In this document: piece by piece, positions 51,196-61,318 of the stretch | How positions within the stretch are numbered: the stretch's first letter is position 1 | How the letters are laid out: each line of letters starts with the position of its first letter | NCBI GenBank assembly: GCA_020444275.1 | Contig: JAHLLG010000003.1 | Coordinates: 310,001 to 374,000, forward strand | DNA: 64,000 bases | Reading direction: 5' to 3' | Source: Bacteroidota bacterium | GTDB lineage: Bacteria; Bacteroidota; Bacteroidia; Bacteroidales; UBA12077 | Notes under the pieces: model-generated | What the model saw: the letters and a program-made list of their open reading frames with translations, nothing else | Databases searched by the model: none | What the model was told of the DNA's origin: nothing | Made by a program: the position numbers and the translations under genes

Positions 51196-52689
51196 ATGAA
51201 AAAGATATTAATATTAATCAATGCCTTTGTATTGTTACTGGCAACCACTTCATGTGAGGATTGGTTGGATGTGAATACAGACCCGAACAATGCTTCTGAG
51301 GCAACAGTCGATCTAGTATTGCCTGCGGCACAGGCATCTATAACCACAGTGGTTTCAGGAGACTTATTTAACCTTGGAGGTTTCTTAGCTCAGTACTGGG
51401 ATCAAAATCCAACAGCAAATCAATATAATACGATTTCAACATACGATTTTACAACAGTAATTGGAGATGAGTATTGGAGAGAGCTTTATTCAGGCGCTTT
51501 AAATGATCTACAATATGTAATTGACCAAACTGAGGAAAACGAAGACTGGGGAAACTATTTAGTGGCAAAAAGTTTAAGAGCATATACTTTTCAATTATTA
51601 GTGGATTTATTTGATAATGTGCCATACACTGAAGCTTTAGAAGGAACAGACTTTGTTAATCCAACTTTCGATAATGGTAGTGATGTTTATGAAGCTATCC
51701 TTGATGAGCTTGATGAAGCATTAGCTAAAGATTTATCAAAAGCAAGTGTTGTAACAACAGATATGTTCTTTGGTGGTAATTTAAATCAGTGGGTAGCATT
51801 TGCCAAAACTGTTAAGTTGAAAATCTTATTGCGTATGGCATATACTGATAATCCTCACACATCAGAATTAACAAGTTTACTTGCAGAAGGAGGATTCTTG
51901 GCACAAAGTGCTGGTTTAACAGCTTATAGTGCTGGTGCTCAGAATAAGAGAAATCCATGGTACGAAACAAATGTTAGCCGATTAAGCGGCGATGGTAAAT
52001 ATAGTATTAATCACGTAGGATGCTACAACTTTATTACCTACCTTCAAACTAATGGAGATCCTCGTTTAAATTCATTGTTTTATCCATCTGAAAATTCTGG
52101 TACGCATGAAGGAAACTATTTTGGTTCATCTAAAATAGCATCTGAAAGAAGATTTGATCTTCAGGAAGATTTTTCAACTGTTAGAATGTTTGGCGATCAT
52201 CCTTCATATATCATTTTAGCATCGGAATCGTTCTTATTGCAAGCCGAGGCTTATGCAAGAACAGGTGATTTTACCAATGCAAAAATAATGTATGATGCAG
52301 CAGTCGCAGCTTCTTTCGAAACACATGGCTTATCTGATAATCCAGCGAGTTATACTGGTGCAGGAGGAGTGTATGAATTTACAGCTACAACAGAACAAGA
52401 CGCTATTGAGCAAATTGGTATGCAAAAATGGATATGTTTAGCTCATTACAATAACATTGAGGCATGGATTGAGCAAAGCAGAACAGGATATCCTGAAATC
52501 AGTACTGTTTTGGCAAATGATCCATCGTATACTCCAGGTGAGTGGACAAGTCCGGTTGATAATTTATTAGGTGCTAATAGATTCCCTCACAGATTATATT
52601 ATCCAAGCACGGAAGTTACATCTAACAGTAATACACCTACGCAAATTACAGATATGGCTGTGAAAGTGTGGTGGGATTTAAATGATTAA
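51196..52689 (+). CDS. SusD/RagB-family nutrient-binding lipoprotein
   Basis: A 497-residue surface lipoprotein with lipobox ATTSC (Cys at about residue 20), then EDWLDVNTDPNNASEATVD, the opening typical of the SusD-like_2 branch. Further family landmarks are YWDQNPTANQYNT and the helical TPR-like scaffold (LVAKSLRAYTFQLLVDLFDNVP, FLLQAEAYARTGDFTNAKI). It acts as the lid of the SusC channel on the outer face. The branch is more often linked to peptides or mixed substrates than to starch, which fits the lack of glycoside hydrolases, but that is weak evidence. Confidence 0.94.
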   Translation: MKKILILINAFVLLLATTSCEDWLDVNTDPNNASEATVDLVLPAAQASITTVVSGDLFNLGGFLAQYWDQNPTANQYNTISTYDFTTVIGDEYWRELYSGALNDLQYVIDQTEENEDWGNYLVAKSLRAYTFQLLVDLFDNVPYTEALEGTDFVNPTFDNGSDVYEAILDELDEALAKDLSKASVVTTDMFFGGNLNQWVAFAKTVKLKILLRMAYTDNPHTSELTSLLAEGGFLAQSAGLTAYSAGAQNKRNPWYETNVSRLSGDGKYSINHVGCYNFITYLQTNGDPRLNSLFYPSENSGTHEGNYFGSSKIASERRFDLQEDFSTVRMFGDHPSYIILASESFLLQAEAYARTGDFTNAKIMYDAAVAASFETHGLSDNPASYTGAGGVYEFTATTEQDAIEQIGMQKWICLAHYNNIEAWIEQSRTGYPEISTVLANDPSYTPGEWTSPVDNLLGANRFPHRLYYPSTEVTSNSNTPTQITDMAVKVWWDLND

Positions 52690-52700
52690 AAATAAAGAAT

Positions 52701-53369
52701 ATGAAAAAAATAATTATAACATTAACATTGTTTGTTGCAATTATTACGTTTTTTAGTTGCGAAAAAGAAACACTAGACATCTCCACTGGAAAGGTTTATT
52801 ATCCTGTTTTTGTAAACTCGGGTAATCAACTAAATGTAGTTGCATTAGGAGAAAATTTTACCATTCCAGAGATAACAATATATGATGGAGAGCAAGATAT
52901 AACTTCAACTGCGATAGTGGAAGGAGAGATTGATCTTCAAACTCCTGGATATTACCCTGTTACTTATACAGCTACTACGGCCGATGGTTATACTGGTTCT
53001 TATGAATTAAAAGTTTATGTATATCATCCTGATTATAAGGAAGCTCCTATAGCAGGAGTATATGCTGGGAATGGTGCTGATATAACCATTGAGGAGTTTG
53101 AAAAGGGTGTATTTTTCATTGATGATGCTACAGCTAATGAGATGAATGCATGGTATGGACGAAATGATTTAGCCGTGTCAGGTACTCTTATATATATAGG
53201 AAACATGGAGTATTTAGTATTATGTGATATTCCATGGTATGGTTGGATTTTCGTAACAGATGGAAATGCAACTTATTCTCCAGCTGATGGTTCTCTATCT
53301 TATCATATTATGGATGCTACGGATCCTGATACAGGATGGGATATTAATTTAACTCCAATTGTTGAATAA
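52701..53369 (+). CDS. DUF5011/5012-like lipoprotein of the SusCD locus
   Basis: A 222-residue lipoprotein with lipobox TFFSC (Cys at about 20). Residues 40-110 look like an immunoglobulin-like bacterial surface domain of the DUF5011/DUF5012 kind (VALGENFTIPEITIYDGEQD, PGYYPVTYTATTADGYTGSY). The C-terminal 100 residues are Trp/Tyr-rich and beta-structured (LCDIPWYGWIFVTDG). Such proteins often follow susCD genes in Bacteroidota and bind substrate or protein partners on the surface. It begins 11 bases after the SusD stop. Confidence 0.8.
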   Translation: MKKIIITLTLFVAIITFFSCEKETLDISTGKVYYPVFVNSGNQLNVVALGENFTIPEITIYDGEQDITSTAIVEGEIDLQTPGYYPVTYTATTADGYTGSYELKVYVYHPDYKEAPIAGVYAGNGADITIEEFEKGVFFIDDATANEMNAWYGRNDLAVSGTLIYIGNMEYLVLCDIPWYGWIFVTDGNATYSPADGSLSYHIMDATDPDTGWDINLTPIVE

Positions 53370-53385
53370 TTTAAATTAAAAGATT

Positions 53386-53868
53386 ATGAAAAAAACATTA
53401 TATATTATTATAGGGCTTTTAATGATAAGCTTTTACGCTTGTCAGGAAGAAGTCGATGTAGATCCTGGACAAACTGCAGTTGTCGAAATGTCTGGTCAGT
53501 GGTGGCTAAGAATGTACGATGACGCAGGAAATGAGCTGGATAGTTGGTTAGAAACGTATACGTACAATACTGCATCAAATGTTAGCGATTCAATCTGGAT
53601 TGAAATACATGATTATGACATGCGTTTTAAAGTATCTTGCGATGTTATTTCAAAAACATTTAGTGCTACAGGTACAACAGATATTCTAAACGAAGAAGTG
53701 GTTGATATTGCTAATGGAATTATTCTTGAAGATGCTACTACAACTATGGGAGGCCATGTTGTTGATAGTATCTACTTTAATTATTCTGATGCAAGTGGCG
53801 ATTATGTATTCGCTGGTCAGCAATTCACTGGTTTTGCAGAAGATGATCCGTTTACTCCGGAACAGTAA
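53386..53868 (+). CDS. Lipid-binding-like (PF12888-type) lipoprotein of the SusCD locus
   Basis: A 160-residue lipoprotein with lipobox SFYAC (Cys at about 19). The mature part (VVEMSGQWWLRMYDDAGNEL, then NVSDSIWIEIHDYDMRFKVS) resembles the lipocalin-like lipid-binding putative hydrolase family that often ends SusCD operons. There is no catalytic motif I can point to. It is the last gene before the terminator at 53,889-53,917, which makes 48,020-53,868 a likely four-gene operon. Confidence 0.75.
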   Translation: MKKTLYIIIGLLMISFYACQEEVDVDPGQTAVVEMSGQWWLRMYDDAGNELDSWLETYTYNTASNVSDSIWIEIHDYDMRFKVSCDVISKTFSATGTTDILNEEVVDIANGIILEDATTTMGGHVVDSIYFNYSDASGDYVFAGQQFTGFAEDDPFTPEQ

Positions 53869-53888
53869 TTACATATGATAAAAATTAA

Positions 53889-53917
53889 AGGTGTCGATTT
53901 TTCGACACCTTTTTTTA
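53889..53917 (+). terminator. Terminator of the SusCD operon
   Basis: AGGTGTCGA pairs with TCGACACCT around a TTTT loop, followed by a T tract. It abuts the convergent rpe stop and could also serve rpe. Confidence 0.85.
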
Positions 53918-54568
53918 TACAATTTTTTTAAGATTCTTTATGGTTTTCGGTGGATCATCCGATCCGAAAATATAACTTCCGGCAACTAAAATATCAGAAC
54001 CAGCTTCAATTAGTTGTTTTGCATTGGTGTGGTCAACACCTCCATCAACCTCAATTAATGCATCTGATTTTGTATCTTTTATAAGTTGTTTAAGTTCTTT
54101 TACTTTATTTAATGCATTCGGAATGAATTTTTGTCCACCAAAACCGGGATTAACAGACATGATCAAAACTAAATCAATATCGGTAATTATATCTTGCAAT
54201 AAATGAACTGGTGTATGCGGATTTAAGCTAACACCTGCTTTCATTCCTTTCGATTTTATATTCTGAACCGTGCGGTGCAAATGTTTACATACTTCATAGT
54301 GAACTGTTAAAATATCAGCTCCGGCCTTTTGAAAATCATCGATATATCTGTCAGGATCAACAATCATTAAGTGCACATCAAGTGGTTTTTTAGCATGTTT
54401 TTTAACTGCCTTAATTACAGGTGTTCCGTAGGAAATATTCGGAACAAACATACCATCCATAATATCCAGATGAAACCAGTCTGCTTCACTGTTATTAATC
54501 ATCTCAATGTCGCGTTGCAAATTTCCAAAATCAGCTGAAAGGAGCGAAGGTGATATTAAATGAGCCAT
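53915..54568 (-). CDS. rpe: Ribulose-phosphate 3-epimerase
   Basis: A 217-residue TIM-barrel enzyme that interconverts ribulose 5-phosphate and xylulose 5-phosphate in the pentose phosphate pathway. Motifs: LISPSLLSADFGNL at the start, WFHLDIMDG (His and Asp of the metal site), PLDVHLMIVDPDRYI (second His), MSVNPGFGGQKFIP (phosphate loop) and IEVDGGV (catalytic Asp). Length is normal for the family (about 220). It is followed downstream by the terminator at 53,889. Confidence 0.97.
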   Translation of the reverse strand: MAHLISPSLLSADFGNLQRDIEMINNSEADWFHLDIMDGMFVPNISYGTPVIKAVKKHAKKPLDVHLMIVDPDRYIDDFQKAGADILTVHYEVCKHLHRTVQNIKSKGMKAGVSLNPHTPVHLLQDIITDIDLVLIMSVNPGFGGQKFIPNALNKVKELKQLIKDTKSDALIEVDGGVDHTNAKQLIEAGSDILVAGSYIFGSDDPPKTIKNLKKIV

Positions 54569-54595
54569 ATTTTTCTATTTGTTTTGATGCAAAAA

Positions 54596-54628
54596 TAATT
54601 AAAAAAAGGAAACCGTTTGGTTTCCTTT
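54596..54628 (-). terminator. Terminator of the rpoD gene
   Basis: On the minus strand, AAAGGAAACC pairs with GGTTTCCTTT around an AAAC loop and runs into a T tract (complement of the A run at 54,596-54,607), 5 bases after the rpoD stop. Confidence 0.85.
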
Positions 54629-54632
54629 GGTT

Positions 54633-55496
54633 TTATCCTAAATAGGTTTTAAGTATTTTACTTCGGGTAGTGTGTTTTAATCGTTTTATTGCCTTTTCTT
54701 TAATTTGTCGAACCCTTTCGCGCGTTAGATTAAACTCTTCACCAATTTCTTCCAGAGTATAAGGATGTTTTCCATTTAATCCAAAATATAAACGTATAAT
54801 ACTTGCTTCGCGCTCTGTTAACGATGATAATGCACGTTCAATTTCTTTTCTTAACGAATCATTAAGTAAGCTACCATCCGGACTCGGATTATCTTTGCTT
54901 AACAAAACTTCGTACATATCACCTTCTTCTCCATCAGTTAGCGGGGCATCCATTGAAACATGCCGACCGGCACTGCGCATGGCATCTTTAATGTCATTTG
55001 GAGCAATTTCGATAGCTTTGGCTATTTCATCAATTGAGGGTTCACGTTCAAATTTCTGTTCAAGTTCCGATAACGCTTTATTGATTTTGTTTATCGAGCC
55101 TATTTTATTTAAAGGTAATCGAACAATTCGCGCTTGTTCTGCCAAAGCCTGTAAAATAGATTGTCTGATCCACCAAACCGCATACGAGATAAACTTAAAT
55201 CCTCTTGTTTCATCAAAACGTTTGGCAGCCTTAATCAAACCTAAATTACCTTCATTTATTAAGTCGGGTAAACTTAATCCCTGGTTTTGATATTGTTTTG
55301 AGACAGATACCACAAAACGAAGATTAGCCTTAATGAGTTTTTCCAGAGCAAGATTATCTCCATTTCGCACTTTCCGGGCTAGCTCAACCTCTTCTTCAGC
55401 AGATAAAAGATCTACTTTCCCGATTTCATGCAAATATTTATCTAACGAGGCAGTTTCTCGATTAGTGACCTGTTTAATTATTTTTAACTGTCTCAT
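54633..55496 (-). CDS. rpoD: Primary RNA polymerase sigma factor (sigma-70)
   Basis: A 287-residue sigma factor, the short form typical of Bacteroidota primary sigma factors, which lack region 1.1. Region 1.2 is [20 protein letters not shown]; region 2 has [20 protein letters not shown], then [20 protein letters not shown] and the promoter-melting [15 protein letters not shown]; region 3 is [19 protein letters not shown]; region 4 has [15 protein letters not shown] and the [23 protein letters not shown]. It directs transcription from TAnnTTTG-type promoters. Monocistronic. Confidence 0.97.
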   Translation of the reverse strand: MRQLKIIKQVTNRETASLDKYLHEIGKVDLLSAEEEVELARKVRNGDNLALEKLIKANLRFVVSVSKQYQNQGLSLPDLINEGNLGLIKAAKRFDETRGFKFISYAVWWIRQSILQALAEQARIVRLPLNKIGSINKINKALSELEQKFEREPSIDEIAKAIEIAPNDIKDAMRSAGRHVSMDAPLTDGEEGDMYEVLLSKDNPSPDGSLLNDSLRKEIERALSSLTEREASIIRLYFGLNGKHPYTLEEIGEEFNLTRERVRQIKEKAIKRLKHTTRSKILKTYLG

Positions 55497-55820
55497 TCTT
55501 TTTGGTCCAGTGAGTGTTAGCGTATTTTTTACGTTGTTTTTTAACGTTTTGTTACAATAGTATCCAAATATGTAAATAAAAATCTTTAGAACGAAGTTTT
55601 TTCTATTTTTTTTAAATTAAATTCTTCTATAAATAGTTTTTTTAAAAAAAAGTTTGATTCTTATTTTGGTAATTGTCAGGAAATATTTATTATTGCAATG
55701 ATTTTCTAAGTTTTAGAAAATATTAATCTCTCGCAGTAAAAATCAATCAATTTACTTGCTTATCAAATGAAAGTTCAAACAATTATTATAATCAATTAAT
55801 TATCCTTTATTTATAACAAA
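55497..55820. other. Divergent intergenic region between rpoD and rho
   Basis: A gap of 324 bases, very AT-rich. It must hold the promoters of both rpoD and rho, but no box is clear enough to mark. There is a T-rich tract at 55,600-55,650. I see no gene, RNA or repeat. Confidence 0.4.
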
Positions 55821-57416
55821 ATGTACGATATTCTTGAATTGAATAAGAAGCTAGTTTCTGAATTAAGAGAAATAGCAAAAGGATTACAAATCAAAAAGGT
55901 AGAATCGTTAAAAAAGCAGGATCTGATTTACAAAATATTAGATCAACAGGCGATCAATGCCACTTCCGATGTTAAAACAGAGAAAAGATCTTCAGGCAGA
56001 AAACGTATTTCCGAAAAACCAAAAGCTGCATCAGGTTCTGATAAGAAAAAAGACACAAATCAGGTTAAGACAAAAAATAAACAGGAACATAGCCCAAAGG
56101 TTGAGAAAAGAAAAACTGATGAACCTAAAAAAGAGGTGAAAGTAGAAACCAAAGAGGTTAAAGCTGGTGAAAGAGTAGAAAGTAAATCTTCACAGAAAGA
56201 TAACGAAGAGTATAAGAAAAGAAGTAATCAACGACACTCAAAAGATAACTATCATAAACGACCGAATGATAAACGAAACGATAAATCATTTGAGTTTGAT
56301 GGAATAATAACCAATTCAGGTGTATTAGAAATTATGCCCGATGGTTATGGGTTTTTAAGATCATCAGAATATAATTACCTAAACTCACCAGATGATATTT
56401 ATGTATCGCAATCACAAATTAAATTATTTGGATTGAAAACCGGTGATACTGTCGAAGGATCCATTCGTCCGCCAAAGGAAGGTGAAAAGTATTTCCCTTT
56501 AATTAAGGTAGAAAAAATTAATGGCAGAAGTCCGGACTATATTCGTGATCGTGTACCGTTTGATTATTTAACACCATTATTCCCCGAAGAAAAATTTACA
56601 ATAAATAATAACAAAAACGATAAACTTTCAACACGTGTAGTTGATATGTTTGCTCCAATTGGTAAGGGGCAACGTGGTTTAATTGTTGCTCAGCCAAAAA
56701 CGGGTAAAACAGTATTACTAAAAGAAATAGCCAATGCTATTGCAGCTAATCATCCGGAAGTATACATGATCGTTCTTTTAATTGATGAACGACCAGAAGA
56801 GGTTACGGATATGGCACGAAGTGTTAATGCAGAAGTTATATCGTCAACATTCGATGAACCTGCAGAACGTCATGTTCGAGTTGCCAATATTGTTTTGGAA
56901 AAAGCAAAACGAATGGTAGAATGTGGGCACGATGTAGTAATTTTATTAGACTCAATTACACGTTTAGCACGTGCCTTTAATACAGTTTCACCAGCATCTG
57001 GTAAAGTACTTTCTGGTGGTGTTGATGCCAATGCATTGCATAAACCAAAACGTTTCTTTGGTGCAGCTAGAAATATTGAAGAAGGTGGTTCGTTAACAAT
57101 CATTTCAACAGCCTTAACAGAAACCGGATCCAAAATGGATGAAGTTATATTCGAAGAATTTAAAGGAACTGGTAACATGGAATTGCAGCTTGATCGTAAA
57201 TTGTCTAACAAACGAATTTATCCTGCTGTTGATATTACTGCATCTAGTACACGTAGAGAAGACTTATTGATTGACAAGGAGATGCTAAATAAAATATGGA
57301 TTCTACGTAATTACTTAACAGATATGAATTCAATTGAAGCAATGGAATTCCTTCGTGATAGATTAGTAAAGACGCAAACAAACGAGGAATTCATTATTTC
57401 TATGAATGCTGACTAA
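55821..57416 (+). CDS. rho: Transcription termination factor Rho with long charged insertion
   Basis: A 531-residue Rho. Residues 1-45 are the Rho_N SAP-like domain ([20 protein letters not shown]). About 46-158 is a low-complexity region rich in Lys, Glu, Arg and Ser, probably disordered. Then comes the RNA-binding cold-shock-like domain ([15 protein letters not shown]). The hexameric ATPase has [18 protein letters not shown] with the P-loop, [13 protein letters not shown], and the Q/R-loop region [13 protein letters not shown] and [12 protein letters not shown]. The insertion makes it longer than the 419-residue E. coli protein and resembles Bacteroides Rho, where a disordered insert has been reported to drive condensate formation. 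Confidence 0.96.
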   Translation: MYDILELNKKLVSELREIAKGLQIKKVESLKKQDLIYKILDQQAINATSDVKTEKRSSGRKRISEKPKAASGSDKKKDTNQVKTKNKQEHSPKVEKRKTDEPKKEVKVETKEVKAGERVESKSSQKDNEEYKKRSNQRHSKDNYHKRPNDKRNDKSFEFDGIITNSGVLEIMPDGYGFLRSSEYNYLNSPDDIYVSQSQIKLFGLKTGDTVEGSIRPPKEGEKYFPLIKVEKINGRSPDYIRDRVPFDYLTPLFPEEKFTINNNKNDKLSTRVVDMFAPIGKGQRGLIVAQPKTGKTVLLKEIANAIAANHPEVYMIVLLIDERPEEVTDMARSVNAEVISSTFDEPAERHVRVANIVLEKAKRMVECGHDVVILLDSITRLARAFNTVSPASGKVLSGGVDANALHKPKRFFGAARNIEEGGSLTIISTALTETGSKMDEVIFEEFKGTGNMELQLDRKLSNKRIYPAVDITASSTRREDLLIDKEMLNKIWILRNYLTDMNSIEAMEFLRDRLVKTQTNEEFIISMNAD

Positions 57417-57440
57417 ATGTTTCACAACACATTATAACTT

Positions 57441-57468
57441 AAATGCGGATGAAAATCCGCATTTTTTG
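57441..57468 (+). terminator. Terminator of the rho gene
   Basis: AAATGCGGAT-GAAA-ATCCGCATTT with TTTT following. It lies 24 bases after the rho stop. Confidence 0.88.
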
Positions 57469-57571
57469 TTTTGTAAATTAATAACATAGGAGCTTATTTG
57501 TAATGGGAATGAATAAGTTTACCATTGGGTTATTTTGCAGTGATTGAGTATAATAAATAAGATTTTTATTT

Positions 57572-57579
57572 TAATTTTG
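57572..57579 (+). promoter_or_regulatory. Possible promoter -7 box of the PFOR gene
   Basis: TAATTTTG matches TAnnTTTG and lies 55 bases before the start codon. GGAG at 57,624-57,627 (AAGGAGTTAG) is a rare Shine-Dalgarno-like sequence before the PFOR ATG, in keeping with a highly expressed gene. Confidence 0.45.
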
Positions 57580-57634
57580 TAGTTCCTAAAAATAAAGTTA
57601 ATTATCTTTTAATAAATAAATTAAGGAGTTAGAA

Positions 57635-60600
57635 ATGTCAAAAAACAAGAAATTTATAACCTGCGATGGTAACTATGCAGCATCTCACGTTGCGTACATG
57701 TTTAGTGAAGTTGCAGCGATTTATCCGATTACTCCTTCGTCAACTATGGCAGAATATGTTGATGAGTGGGCATCACACGGACGTAAAAATATTTTTGGAG
57801 ACCAGGTAAAAGTTGTTGAAATGCAATCAGAAGGTGGAGCAGCTGGTGCTGTTCACGGTTCATTGCAAGCTGGTGCATTAACTTCTACATTTACGGCATC
57901 TCAGGGATTATTATTAATGATTCCGAATATGTATAAAATTTCTGGTGAATTGTTGCCAGGTGTTTTCCATGTAAGTGCAAGAAGTTTAGCAGCACAGGCA
58001 CTATCAATCTTTGGCGATCATAGTGATGTGATGAGTACACGTCACACAGGCTTTGCTATGTTAGCAACTGGCAGTGTTCAGGAAATTATGGATATTGCAG
58101 GTATTGCTCACTTAGCTTCAATTAAATCAAGAATTCCTTTCTTGCATTTCTTCGATGGATTCAGAACTTCTCATGAAATTCAAAAAGTTGAATACTTCGA
58201 GAATGAAGATATGGCTAAACTACTTGATTTTGATGCATTACAAAAATTCAGAGATAATGCTTTAAATCCTGAACATCCTGTTACAAGAGGTACAGCTCAA
58301 AATCCTGATATATATTTCCAGGCTCGTGAAGCTGCGAATAAATTCTACGATCCAATTCCTGATATGGTAGAAGAATATATGCAGGAAATTACAAAAATGA
58401 CCGGTCGTGAGTATCATCCATTTACTTATTACGGTTCTGAAGATGCAGAAAATGTAATTGTTGCCATGGGATCAGTTACTTCTACAATTAAAGAAGTTAT
58501 CGATTATAAAATTGCTCAGGGAGAAAAAGTTGGTTTAATATCTGTTCATTTATACAGACCATTCTCAGAGAAATATTTTATGAAAGCTCTACCTAAATCA
58601 GTTAAACGATTAGCTGTATTAGATAGAACAAAAGAGCCAGGTGCTAATGGCGAACCATTATACTTAGACGTAAGAGATTTATTCTACGGTAAAGAAAATG
58701 CCCCAATGGTTGTTGGTGGTCGTTATGGTTTAAGTTCGAAAGATACTACGCCAGCTCAAATTATTTCAGTATATGATAATTTAGCTCTGGCAGAACCTAA
58801 GAATGGATTCACTTTAGGTATTGTTGATGATGTTAAATTTACTTCATTACCATTATTACCTGAAATTAGTGTTGTTCCAAAAGGAACTTTCGAAGGTAAG
58901 TTCTATGGCTTAGGATCAGATGGTACTGTAGGAGCTAACAAAAACTCAATTAAGATTATTGGTGATTCTACCGATAAATATGCACAAGCTTATTTTGCTT
59001 ATGATTCGAAGAAATCCGGCGGTATTACAACATCTCACTTACGTTTTGGTGATTCACCAATTCGTTCGCCATATTTAGTTGGTACTCCTGATTTCGTTGC
59101 GTGTCATGTTCCTGCATATCTTCAAAAATATGATATGTTAAAAGGAATTAAGCAAGGTGGAACTTTCTTATTAAATAGTATTTGGGATGCTGAAGAAACA
59201 AAAAATCATTTCCCTGATGAAATGAAAAAAACTTTAGCAGAAAAAGATATAAAAGTTTATATTATAAACGCTACTAAAATTGCTGAAGAAATAGGATTAG
59301 GAAACAGAACCAATACTATACTTCAATCAGCATTCTTTAAGATTTCAAATGTAATACCTTACGAAAAGGCAGTTGAAGAAATGAAGAAGGCTATCGTAAA
59401 ATCTTACGGTAGAAAAGGTGAAGATATTGTTAACATGAACAAAGCTGCTGTTGAACGTGGAGGTAACGTTGAGGAAATCGAAATTCCATCAGAATGGAAG
59501 AATATTGAAATAAAGGCAAAATCTGACGACAGAAATATTCCGGATTTCATTAAGAATGTTGTGGAGCCAATCAATGCTCAAAAAGGTGATGATTTACCAG
59601 TTAGTGCTTTTGTTGACAGAGAAGACGGAACATTCCCTGCTGGGACAACCGCATATGAAAAACGTGGTATCGCTGTTACCGTTCCTGAATGGATTTCAGA
59701 GAATTGTATTCAGTGTAACCAATGTGCATATGTTTGTCCTCACGCTGTTATACGACCATTCCTGTTAACTGAAGAAGAAGTTGCAAATGCTCCTGAAGGA
59801 ACAGTTACAATTAAAGGAACCGGAGGAACAAAAGAATATCAGTTTAGAATGCAGGTTAGCCCTCTTGATTGTACAGGTTGTGGTAACTGTGTTGATGTGT
59901 GTCCTGCTAAAACAAAAGCTTTAGAAATGAAGCCTTTGGAAACTCAATTAGTAGAAGACGAGCGTTGGGATTATATGCATAATAAAGTGGGATATAAAGA
60001 TACTGTTCTTGCAAAAGATAAGAGTGTTAAGAATAGCCAGTTTGCTCAACCACTGTTCGAATTTAGTGGTGCTTGTGCTGGTTGCGGTGAAACTCCATAT
60101 ATTAAGGCAATTACTCAGTTGTACGGTGATAGAATGATGATTGCTAATGCAACAGGTTGTTCATCAATTTATGGTGGTTCTGCTCCATCAACACCATATT
60201 GTGCAAATAGCGAAGGTAAAGGTCCTGCTTGGGCTAATTCATTATTCGAAGACAATGCAGAGTATGGTTTAGGTATGCATGTAGGTGTTGAAAAACTTCG
60301 TACAAGAATAGCAGAAAAGATGAATACTTCGATGAATGAAGTTAGCGGAGATACTCAAGCAGCATTTAAAGAGTGGATCGAAAATAAAGATATGGCTGAG
60401 GAATCAAAAGCTGCTTCTGCCAAAGTAGTGGAAGCTTGTAAGAAAGAGAAAGCTCAAATTGCAAAAGATATCTTAGCTCTTGAACAATACTTAATCAAGA
60501 AATCGGTATGGATTTTTGGTGGTGACGGTTGGGCTTATGATATCGGATATGGTGGATTAGACCACGTACTTGGATCAGGTGAGGATGTAAACGTACTTGT

Positions 60601-61150
60601 TATGGATACCGAGGTGTACTCAAATACAGGTGGACAAGCATCTAAATCAACTCCTGTTGGAGCTGTTGCAAAATTTGCAGCTGCAGGTATGAGAACAAGA
60701 AAGAAAGATCTAGGAATGATGGCGATGTCTTATGGTTATGTTTATGTTGCTCAGGTAGCAATGGGAGCAAGCCAAAGTCAGTATTTCAAAGCGATTAAGG
60801 AAGCAGAAGCTTATCCCGGACCATCTCTAATTATTGCTTATGCTCCATGTATTAACCATGGTTTACGATTAGGAATGGGTAAATCGCAGCAAGAAACTAA
60901 ATTAGCTGTTGAAGCTGGTTACTGGCATAATTACCGTTATAATCCATTATTGGAGAAAGAAGGTAAGAATCCATTTACGCTTGATTCAAAAGAACCAGAC
61001 TGGGACAAGTTCCAGGACTTCTTAAAGAGCGAAGTACGTTACACTTCATTAAAGAAATCATTCCCTGAACAAGCTGATGTTTTATTCAAGCAGGCTGAGG
61101 AAGATGCTAAATGGAGATATAACAACTATAAACGATTAACTACTTATTAA
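57635..61150 (+). CDS. nifJ: Pyruvate:ferredoxin (flavodoxin) oxidoreductase, single-chain
   Basis: An 1171-residue homodimeric-type PFOR that converts pyruvate and CoA to acetyl-CoA, CO2 and reduced ferredoxin, central to anaerobic fermentation. Domain order: N-terminal pyrimidine-binding domain (YPITPSSTMAEYVDEW), transketolase C-like domain (about 260-410), gamma domain (about 415-630), two [4Fe-4S] ferredoxin motifs (CIQCNQCAYVC near 690-700; CTGCGNCVDVC near 746-756), then the TPP domain with its own cluster cysteine motif CAGCGET near 813 and the metal/TPP loop GDGWAYDIGYGGLDHVLG with MDTEVYSNTGGQ. All key motifs are intact. Confidence 0.97.
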   Translation: MSKNKKFITCDGNYAASHVAYMFSEVAAIYPITPSSTMAEYVDEWASHGRKNIFGDQVKVVEMQSEGGAAGAVHGSLQAGALTSTFTASQGLLLMIPNMYKISGELLPGVFHVSARSLAAQALSIFGDHSDVMSTRHTGFAMLATGSVQEIMDIAGIAHLASIKSRIPFLHFFDGFRTSHEIQKVEYFENEDMAKLLDFDALQKFRDNALNPEHPVTRGTAQNPDIYFQAREAANKFYDPIPDMVEEYMQEITKMTGREYHPFTYYGSEDAENVIVAMGSVTSTIKEVIDYKIAQGEKVGLISVHLYRPFSEKYFMKALPKSVKRLAVLDRTKEPGANGEPLYLDVRDLFYGKENAPMVVGGRYGLSSKDTTPAQIISVYDNLALAEPKNGFTLGIVDDVKFTSLPLLPEISVVPKGTFEGKFYGLGSDGTVGANKNSIKIIGDSTDKYAQAYFAYDSKKSGGITTSHLRFGDSPIRSPYLVGTPDFVACHVPAYLQKYDMLKGIKQGGTFLLNSIWDAEETKNHFPDEMKKTLAEKDIKVYIINATKIAEEIGLGNRTNTILQSAFFKISNVIPYEKAVEEMKKAIVKSYGRKGEDIVNMNKAAVERGGNVEEIEIPSEWKNIEIKAKSDDRNIPDFIKNVVEPINAQKGDDLPVSAFVDREDGTFPAGTTAYEKRGIAVTVPEWISENCIQCNQCAYVCPHAVIRPFLLTEEEVANAPEGTVTIKGTGGTKEYQFRMQVSPLDCTGCGNCVDVCPAKTKALEMKPLETQLVEDERWDYMHNKVGYKDTVLAKDKSVKNSQFAQPLFEFSGACAGCGETPYIKAITQLYGDRMMIANATGCSSIYGGSAPSTPYCANSEGKGPAWANSLFEDNAEYGLGMHVGVEKLRTRIAEKMNTSMNEVSGDTQAAFKEWIENKDMAEESKAASAKVVEACKKEKAQIAKDILALEQYLIKKSVWIFGGDGWAYDIGYGGLDHVLGSGEDVNVLVMDTEVYSNTGGQASKSTPVGAVAKFAAAGMRTRKKDLGMMAMSYGYVYVAQVAMGASQSQYFKAIKEAEAYPGPSLIIAYAPCINHGLRLGMGKSQQETKLAVEAGYWHNYRYNPLLEKEGKNPFTLDSKEPDWDKFQDFLKSEVRYTSLKKSFPEQADVLFKQAEEDAKWRYNNYKRLTTY

Positions 61151-61172
61151 TAATTGATATAAGTTATATTTT

Positions 61173-61204
61173 AGAGGCAGGATTTAAATCCTGCCTCTTT
61201 TTTT
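61173..61204 (+). terminator. Terminator of the PFOR gene
   Basis: Perfect 13-bp stem: AGAGGCAGGATTT (61,173-61,185) with AAATCCTGCCTCT (61,186-61,198), then a run of T. Confidence 0.92.
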
Positions 61205-61318
61205 AACCTTATTTGTTTAAGTTTTATTTAACTTAAATTAAAAAATATTAAACATAATTTGAACTATATTTTTTAATAGTTGTTATACGATAAATGTTAA
61301 ATTAAAAAACCCAATCGT

